A stretch of 64,000 nucleotides of DNA from contig NZ_CP038462.1 in NCBI RefSeq assembly GCF_004777465.1, positions 1,736,001 to 1,800,000 of the forward strand. Direction: 5' to 3'. The notes beneath the pieces were generated by a model. The model worked only from the letters and a program-made list of their open reading frames with translations, did not search any database and was not told the origin of the DNA. Numbering within the stretch: position 1 is the first letter of the stretch; each line of letters opens with the position of its first letter. Source of the stretch: Nocardioides daphniae (GTDB lineage: Bacteria > Actinomycetota > Actinomycetes > Propionibacteriales > Nocardioidaceae). Shown here piece after piece: positions 58,627 through 64,000 of the stretch. A program made the position numbers and the translations under genes.

Positions 58627-59613
58627 ATGGGAGAACTCCGGGACCGCCACGGACGTGTGGCCACCGACCTTCGGGTCTCCCTGACCGACCGCTGCAACCT
58701 GCGGTGCACCTACTGCATGCCCGCCGAGGGCCTGGACTGGTTGCCGCCCGAGGAGCAGCTCACCGACGACGAGGTCGTGCGCCTGGTCCGTCTCGGGATC
58801 GAACGTCTCGGCATCCGTGAGGTGCGGTTCACAGGCGGCGAGCCGCTGCTGCGCCGCGGCCTGGTCGACATCGTGCAACGGTGCTCTAGGCTGGGCGCCG
58901 AGCTGTCGTTGACCACCAATGGACTGGGGCTGCACCGCTCGGCGGACGCGCTGGCCCGGGCCGGCCTCGACCGGGTCAACGTCAGCCTCGACACCGCGGA
59001 CCCCGAGACCTTCGCACGGATGACGTTGCGTGCCCGTCTCGACGACGTCGTCGCCGGTCTGGCGGCCGCCCACGCCGCCGGGATCCGTCCGGTGAAGGTC
59101 AACGCCGTGCTCATGCGCGGCGTCAACGACCACCAGGCGCCTGACCTGCTGGAGTGGTGCCTCGAGCGCGACTACGAGCTGCGCTTCATCGAGCAGATGC
59201 CCCTCGACGCCCAGCAGGGCTGGCGACGCAACGAGATGGTGACCGCCGACGAGATCCGGGCGCTCCTCGGTGAGCACCACGTTCTCGCGCCGGCCGTGGA
59301 GCCGCGGGGGAGTGCGCCGGCGGAGCTCTACACCGTGGACGGCGGACCGGGCACCGTCGGCGTGATCGCCTCGGTCACCGAGTCGTTCTGCGGCGCGTGC
59401 GACCGCGTACGCCTGACCGCCGACGGGCAAGTGCGCAACTGCCTCTTCAGCACCGAGGAGTCGGACCTGCGCAGCGCCATGCGGGCCGGGGCCGACGACG
59501 ACGACCTGGTGGCGCGCTGGCAGGCGGCCGTGGCCGTCAAGCTGCCGGGCCACGGCATCGACGACCCGACGTTCCTGCAGCCGCCGCGCCCGATGTCCGC
59601 CATCGGCGGCTGA
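58627..59613 (+). CDS. moaA: GTP 3',8-cyclase MoaA
   Basis: Radical-SAM enzyme for the first step of molybdenum cofactor synthesis; 328 residues. N-terminal cluster CNLRCTYC near residue 24, FTGGEPLLRRGL, and the C-terminal cluster CGACDRVRLTADGQVRNC; ends with the conserved Gly-Gly (AIGG). No other moa gene is in the window. Intact. Confidence 0.96.
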   Translation: MGELRDRHGRVATDLRVSLTDRCNLRCTYCMPAEGLDWLPPEEQLTDDEVVRLVRLGIERLGIREVRFTGGEPLLRRGLVDIVQRCSRLGAELSLTTNGLGLHRSADALARAGLDRVNVSLDTADPETFARMTLRARLDDVVAGLAAAHAAGIRPVKVNAVLMRGVNDHQAPDLLEWCLERDYELRFIEQMPLDAQQGWRRNEMVTADEIRALLGEHHVLAPAVEPRGSAPAELYTVDGGPGTVGVIASVTESFCGACDRVRLTADGQVRNCLFSTEESDLRSAMRAGADDDDLVARWQAAVAVKLPGHGIDDPTFLQPPRPMSAIGG

Positions 59614-59631
59614 GGCGTCGGCCCACGCGGG

Positions 59632-59844
59632 TCAGGCGCCGGCCTGCTGGTGCGGGGTCACGTCCTTCAGGAAGTTGCGCGCCGCGAGGAACTCGCTCAA
59701 CGAGCCCCGGTGCTCCTCGCACGCCAGCCAAATCTTGCGGCGGTCGGGCGTGTGGACCTTCGGGTTGTTCCAGGCCAGCGCGTGCTGGGCGGGTGCCGTG
59801 CATCCCTTGGCCGAGCAGATGTCCTGGGGGCTGTCGTCACTCAC
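59632..59844 (-). CDS. small conserved protein with CxxxxC and Cys/His pattern
   Basis: A 70-residue protein, family not recognised by name. It has ICSAKGCTAPAQHALAWNNPK and WLACEEHRGSLSEFLAAR; the two N-terminal cysteines and the CEEH set could form a zinc site. GTG 59844 overlaps the stop of the DUF3099 gene (GTGA), so the pair is cotranscribed. Function unknown. Confidence 0.7.
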   Translation of the reverse strand: MSDDSPQDICSAKGCTAPAQHALAWNNPKVHTPDRRKIWLACEEHRGSLSEFLAARNFLKDVTPHQQAGA

Positions 59845-60185
59845 TCGTGGTCCTCGGGTCGTTCGGTGGGGCCCCCGAGGCCGGGAGCCGGCGGCGGCCC
59901 CTCGAGCTCGGGGTCGGTGATGACGGGGCGCAGGTCGTGCGCGTCGGAGCGCTGGTCGGTGGCGTTGGCCATCACCACGGCGATGTAGGGGAGCAGCACC
60001 GCGCCGGCCATGAAGACCCACCGCAGGACGCCCGGACCGACCAGCACGGCGGCGGCGAAGCAGGCGACGCGGATCGACATCGAGACGAGGTAGCCGCGGA
60101 CCCGGCCGTCGATCTCCTCGCTGCGGTTCTTCCCGGCGGTGGTGATGCGGATCGCCTCACCGTCCCGGGGCCTTTCGCGCACCAT
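59841..60185 (-). CDS. DUF3099 membrane protein
   Basis: A 114-residue protein with two hydrophobic helices (IRVACFAAAVLVGPGVLRWVF and GAVLLPYIAVVMAN), matching the DUF3099 pattern: a basic N-terminal section with ITTAGKNRSEEIDGRVRGYL and an acidic C-terminal tail with PPAPG. Function unknown. Divergent from fabG across about 72 bases. Confidence 0.75.
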   Translation of the reverse strand: MVRERPRDGEAIRITTAGKNRSEEIDGRVRGYLVSMSIRVACFAAAVLVGPGVLRWVFMAGAVLLPYIAVVMANATDQRSDAHDLRPVITDPELEGPPPAPGLGGPTERPEDHE

Positions 60186-60257
60186 GCAGCCAGCATACGT
60201 CGACGCCCGGAGCGCCTCTTTTCGTGTACTCCGGGGTAATGGTTACGGTCAGGACGC

Positions 60258-60985
60258 GTGACGACTCCCACCCCTTCCCAGAGTGCGCGTTCGGTCCTCG
60301 TGACCGGCGGAAACCGTGGCATCGGACGCGCGATTGCCGAGGCGTTCCTCGCCCAGGGCGACCTGGTGGCCGTGACCACCCGTAGCGGAGGCCCCCCGAG
60401 GGCGCCCTCGACCTGCGGTGCGACGTGACCGACGCCGCGGCCGTCGACGCGGCGTTCGCCGAGGCCGAGGCCGCCCACGGACCGGTCGAGGTGCTGGTGG
60501 CCAACGCCGGCATCACCGCCGACACCCTCCTGCTCCGGATGAGCGAGGACGACTGGAGCTCGGTCATCGACACCAACCTGACCGGCACCTTCCACCTGGC
60601 CAAGCGCGCCGCGAAGGGCATGCTCCGTCTGCGCCGAGGACGCATCATCCTGATCTCGTCGGTGGTGGGCCTGCTGGGCTCCGCCGGCCAGGTCAACTAC
60701 GCGGCGTCCAAGGCCGGGCTCGTGGGCATCGCGCGCTCCCTCGCGCGGGAGCTGGGCAGTCGCAGCATCACCACCAACGTGGTGGCCCCCGGATTCATCG
60801 ACACCGACATGACGGCCGTGCTCAGCGACGAGCAGAAGGCCGCGATCAAGACCCAGGTCCCCCTGGGCCGCTACGGCGACGTCGCCGAGGTCGCCAACGC
60901 GGTGACCTGGCTGGCTTCCCCCGGCGCCGCGTACGTGACCGGCGCCGTGGTGCCGGTCGACGGCGGCCTGGGCATGGGCCACTGA
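60258..60985 (+). CDS. fabG: 3-oxoacyl-ACP reductase FabG (one indel)
   Basis: NADPH-dependent reductase of fatty-acid elongation, 242 residues after repair. [42 protein letters not shown] (the catalytic Y-x-x-x-K intact) and [10 protein letters not shown]. One C lost near 60398 (a C7 run read as C6) after TTRSGG. GTG 60258. In operon with fabI, 17 bases apart, the same arrangement as mycobacterial mabA-inhA. Confidence 0.93.
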
Positions 60986-61002
60986 GGCTGAGAGGCAGAC
61001 AC

Positions 61003-61771
61003 ATGGGAATTCTCGAGGGCAAGACGATCCTGGTGGCCGGAGTCACCATGGACACCTCCATCGGCTTCGCGACCGCCAAGGTCGCGCAGCAACAGGGCGC
61101 CACCGTCCTGATCTCCAACTTCGGCCGCGCGCTCGGCATCACCCGACGCATCGCCAAGCGGCTCCCCACCGAGCCGCCGGTGCTCGAGCTCGACGTCACC
61201 GCCCGACCACCTGGCCGGCCTCGCCGACCACGTGCGGGAGCACGCCGACCACCTCGACGGCGTCGTGCACTCCATCGCCTACGGCAACCCTGAGACCCTC
61301 CTCGGCGGGAAGTTCCTCACCGGCCCGTGGGACGACGTCGCCCAGGCCGTCCAGGTCTCGGCCTACTCCCTGAAGTCGCTCGCGGTGGCCTGCCAGCCGC
61401 TGATGTCGTCGGGTGGCTCCATCGTCGGCCTCACCTTCGACGCGACCACCGCGTGGCCGGCGTACGACTGGATGGGCGTGGCGAAGGCGGGCCTCGAGTC
61501 GACCTCCCGCTACCTCGCCCGCGACCTCGGCCCCGAGGGCATCCGCTGCAACTTGGTCTCGGCCGGTCCGCTCAAGACCCTGGCCGCCAAGGCGATCCCG
61601 GGCTTCGAGGACATGGAGTCCACCTGGAAGGACCGCGCTCCGCTCGGGTGGGACGAGTCGGACCACGAGCCGACCGCGCGCGCGGTCGTCGCGCTGCTCT
61701 CCGACTTCTTCCCCGCGACCACCGGCGAGATCGTGCACGTGGACGGCGGATACCACGCGATGGGCATGTGA
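61003..61771 (+). CDS. fabI: enoyl-ACP reductase FabI/InhA (one indel)
   Basis: NADH-dependent reductase, last step of the elongation cycle; about 255 residues after repair. ILVAGVTMDTSIGFATAKVAQ cofactor loop, SIAYGNPETLLGG, TFDATTAWPAYDWMGVAKAG (catalytic Y-x6-K) and VSAGPLKTLAAKAI substrate loop. Near 61204 an additional C appears in GCC-GAC (read GCCCGAC), one of the few insertions in this window. ATG 61003. Confidence 0.93.
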
Positions 61772-61824
61772 TTGCGGGTGGTCTCCCGACCGGACCGCTT
61801 GTCGACGGATGGGAGAGTGGAGCC

Positions 61825-62340
61825 GTGAGCTCCGCACCCCGCCGTCTCGTCGTCATGCGCCACGCCAAGGCTGAGGCCGTCGCTGCCTCCGACCTGGAGC
61901 GAGCCCTGACCGAGCGCGGGCGGACCGAGGCGGCCCAGGCGGGCGAGTGGCTCTCCGGGCTCGGGTTCGTGCCCGACCACGCCCTCGTCTCCGCTGCCGT
62001 GCGCACGCGCGACACCTGGGCGTGCGTCGCCGAGTCCGCCGGCTGGGACCTCGAGCCCGACGTGGACTCCGGGCTCTACGCGGCCGGCCCCGAGGCCGCC
62101 GTCGACCTGCTGCGGCTGGTGCCTGCCGAGGTCACCCACCTGATCGTGGTCGGCCACAACCCCACCGTCAGCCACGTCGCCCAGCTGCTCTCCGACGGGC
62201 AGGGGGACGAGGCGGCCGCACGGGCCATGGCGGGGGGCCACCCCACCAGTGCGTGCGCCGTCTTCGACGTCGAGGAGGAGTGGTCCGAGCTCGGGTTCGG
62301 CGACGGACGCCTCGTCGCCTTCCACGCGGGCCGAGACTGA
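61825..62340 (+). CDS. SixA-like histidine phosphatase
   Basis: A 171-residue phosphohistidine phosphatase of the SixA branch. RHG-type catalytic motif VVMRHAKAEA near residue 10, VSAAVRTRDTW, and second histidine in VVGHNPTVSHVAQLL. Target protein unknown. GTG start; 53 bases after fabI. Intact. Confidence 0.85.
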   Translation: MSSAPRRLVVMRHAKAEAVAASDLERALTERGRTEAAQAGEWLSGLGFVPDHALVSAAVRTRDTWACVAESAGWDLEPDVDSGLYAAGPEAAVDLLRLVPAEVTHLIVVGHNPTVSHVAQLLSDGQGDEAAARAMAGGHPTSACAVFDVEEEWSELGFGDGRLVAFHAGRD

Positions 62341-62374
62341 CCTCGCCCGCCCCGCTTCGGAGACTCCGCGAGCG

Positions 62375-63589
62375 TCAGGGGAGCGTGGGAGCCGGGGTGA
62401 GGAACCCTGACTCCGCGTCCGCCTGCTCGATCTCCTCGCGGGTGATCCCGAGCAGGTAGATGATCGTGTCGAGGTAGGGCACGTTGACGGCCGTGTCGGC
62501 TGCGTCGCGCACCACCGGCTTGGCGTTGTAGGCGACACCGAGGCCGGCGGCCGCGAGCATGTCGAGGTCGTTGGCGCCGTCGCCGATGGCAATCACGGAC
62601 TCCTGCGGGACGCCCAGCTGGGCGGCGAACTCGTGCAGCGCGGCGGCCTTGCCGGCACGGTCGACGACGTCGCCCACGATGCGGCCGGTGAGGACGCCGT
62701 CGACGATCTCCAGCTCGTTGGCCCGGGCGAAGTCGATGTCGAGGTCGGCGGCGAGACGGTCGGTGATCTGGCTGAAGCCGCCCGAGACGATCGCGAACCG
62801 GTAGCCGAGGCGGCGGAGCGTGCGCACGAGCGTACGAGCGCCGGGGTTGAGCTGCAGGTTGGCGTGGACCTCGTCGAGCGCCGAGGCGGGGAGGCCGGCC
62901 AGCAGCGAGACGCGGTGGCGCAGCGACTGCTCGAAGTCGAGCTCGCCGCGCATGGCCATCTCGGTGACTCGGGCCACCTCGTCCTCGACGCCGGCGTGGG
63001 CGGCCAGCATCTCGATGACCTCGCCCTGGACGAGGGTGGAGTCGACGTCCATGACGATCAGGCGCATGCCGTGGCGCATCAGGCCGGCGGGTTGCACGGC
63101 GATGTCGACGCCCTGCGACGACGCCTCGGCGGCGAGCACCTGGCGCAGCACCACGGGGGAGGCGCCGGAGACGTGGAGGTCGAGCGCGGTCACGGGGTAG
63201 CGGGCCATCCGGACGATGCGGTCGATGTTGGCGCCCGAGTCGGCGATCCGGCCCGTGATCGCGGCCAGTGCCGAGGCCTTGAGCGGGGCGCCGATGACGG
63301 TGACGTGGCTGCGCCCCTCGGCACGGACCTTGTTGTCGCCCTCGCCGCGCGAGACCTCCAGACGCATCTCCAGGCGCTCGGCCAGGGTCTCGAGGTCGGC
63401 GCGCAGCTTCTTCCACCCGCGGGGGCCGGTGACCAGCAGACCGAGGATGAGCTGGCTGCGGAGCACGATCTGCTCGACGTCCAGCACCTCCACGCCGCAG
63501 GCCGCGAGTCGGCGCAGGACGCTGGCGGTGACGCCCGGGCGATCCTTGCCGGTGAGGGTGATCAGCAGCGTCTTGTCGTCATCTTCCAT
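62375..63589 (-). CDS. serB: phosphoserine phosphatase SerB
   Basis: Last step of serine synthesis; 404 residues. Two N-terminal ACT domains (LLITLTGKDRPGVTASVLRRL and SHVTVIGAPLKASALAAITGR), then the HAD domain: motif I VMDVDSTLVQGEVIEMLA near residue 178, motif II SGGFSQITD, motif IV GDGANDLDMLAAAGLGVAYNAKP. ATG 63589 matches the family. The frame stays open upstream into another gene, probably because of a lost base (see the following entry). Confidence 0.94.
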   Translation of the reverse strand: MEDDDKTLLITLTGKDRPGVTASVLRRLAACGVEVLDVEQIVLRSQLILGLLVTGPRGWKKLRADLETLAERLEMRLEVSRGEGDNKVRAEGRSHVTVIGAPLKASALAAITGRIADSGANIDRIVRMARYPVTALDLHVSGASPVVLRQVLAAEASSQGVDIAVQPAGLMRHGMRLIVMDVDSTLVQGEVIEMLAAHAGVEDEVARVTEMAMRGELDFEQSLRHRVSLLAGLPASALDEVHANLQLNPGARTLVRTLRRLGYRFAIVSGGFSQITDRLAADLDIDFARANELEIVDGVLTGRIVGDVVDRAGKAAALHEFAAQLGVPQESVIAIGDGANDLDMLAAAGLGVAYNAKPVVRDAADTAVNVPYLDTIIYLLGITREEIEQADAESGFLTPAPTLP

Positions 63590-63634
63590 GGCAGTGCAGA
63601 GGGTACCCGCGCCAAACGGCGTCGCGGCGCACGG

Positions 63635-64000
63635 ATCAGCGATCGGGCGGCCAGACCTCCGGTGAGCAAGCAGCGACCAGCCCGCGCGGGCAGCTCGCCC
63701 CAGGTCCCGGAGCGCCTCCGCACGACGGGCGACCTCGAGGGCCGAGACGGCACCCCCGTGGTCCTCCAGCGCGGCCTCGACGACGGCCAGGGCCTGCTCG
63801 GCCCGTGCCGCGAGCGACCGGGCCTGGTCCGGTACGCCGGGGGCCGGGCTGACGGCAGGGAGGTGACGCAGGTTCATCGCGCGGTCAGCGGCCTCGGGGC
63901 TCCACGACGCCACCTCGAGCGACTCCAGGGCGTCGAGCGTCGCGAGCAGGGTGCTGCGCAGCATCCGGTCGGCCTCGCCGAGGTCGGGCACCTGCCGGCG
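63635..64000 (-). CDS. helical hypothetical protein, partial at window edge (one indel inferred)
   Basis: Unrecognised Ala/Arg/Leu-rich helical protein (DRMLRSTLLATLDALESLEV; AARAEQALAVVEAALEDHGG). It reads straight into serB as printed. If one G is missing from GCGGGGCTGG near 63681, the frame becomes AGLVAACSPEVWPPDR and stops at 63635, 45 bases before serB, a sensible gene end. The start may be GTG 63991 or beyond the window. No function proposed. Confidence 0.5.

Overview
The window is about 70% G+C bacterial DNA with actinobacterial hallmarks: a cvn-type conservon, rbpA, whiA, the tkt-tal-pgi-zwf-opcA-pgl pentose-phosphate operon, an acVLRF1-type release factor gene, and a sufR-led SUF operon with sufU and sufT. 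Gene content and order suggest an Actinomycetes member, most likely Nocardioidaceae/Propionibacteriales. That assignment is inference from synteny and was not tested by any search. No rRNA, tRNA, CRISPR array, insertion sequence or prophage was seen.

Layout. 78-4640 (minus): cvnA-D signalling conservon. 4867-8488: uvrB, a VOC protein, a ferredoxin/thioredoxin-reductase-like flavoprotein. 8618-12315: a poorly characterised cluster (GT4 glycosyltransferase, class I methyltransferase, alpha/alpha-toroid protein, and a second methyltransferase on the opposite strand). 12312-16061: alpha/beta hydrolase, thioredoxin-rhodanese, an orphan Tat-exported protein, a metallo-beta-lactamase-fold hydrolase. 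16149-24945: LexA-boxed uvrA, two tandem Rieske lipoproteins, uvrC-rapZ-yvcK-whiA. 25050-28764: gap-pgk-tpiA-secG-rbpA, ending in a strong terminator. 28835-36910 (minus): the pentose-phosphate operon. 37017-41882: heme o and heme a synthases, an L,D-transpeptidase, a two-gene ABC system. 42021-48821: the SUF iron-sulfur operon with two candidate operators at its front. 48831-54281: NYN nuclease, acVLRF1, GNAT, a kinase-like protein, a zinc metallopeptidase, ABC-F. 54287-64000: palindrome-controlled enoyl-CoA hydratase and ABC exporter, SDR, SURF1, moaA, fabG-fabI, sixA, serB.

How the genes work together. Central carbon metabolism is split between a glycolytic triose operon and a convergent pentose-phosphate operon. 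The SUF operon builds Fe-S clusters and appears to be self-regulated. The three uvr genes supply nucleotide excision repair. ctaA, ctaB and SURF1 serve cytochrome oxidase. fabG and fabI are two steps of fatty acid elongation.

Sequence quality matters. At least 18 conserved genes carry single-base indels, mostly lost G or C within short G/C runs, seven of them in uvrA alone. In almost every case restoring the base recovers the family sequence and a whole number of codons. I read these as sequencing or assembly errors, not gene decay. They also cast doubt on two apparent fusions: the glycosyltransferase-methyltransferase at 9859-9871, and an upstream gene joined to serB at about 63681.

The best candidates for something under-described are the 8.6-12.3 kb glycosyl/methyltransferase cluster, the NYN nuclease plus acVLRF1 pair (possible ribosome rescue), the His-rich repeat tail on SufT, the tandem Rieske lipoproteins, and the operators at 42009 and 54287.
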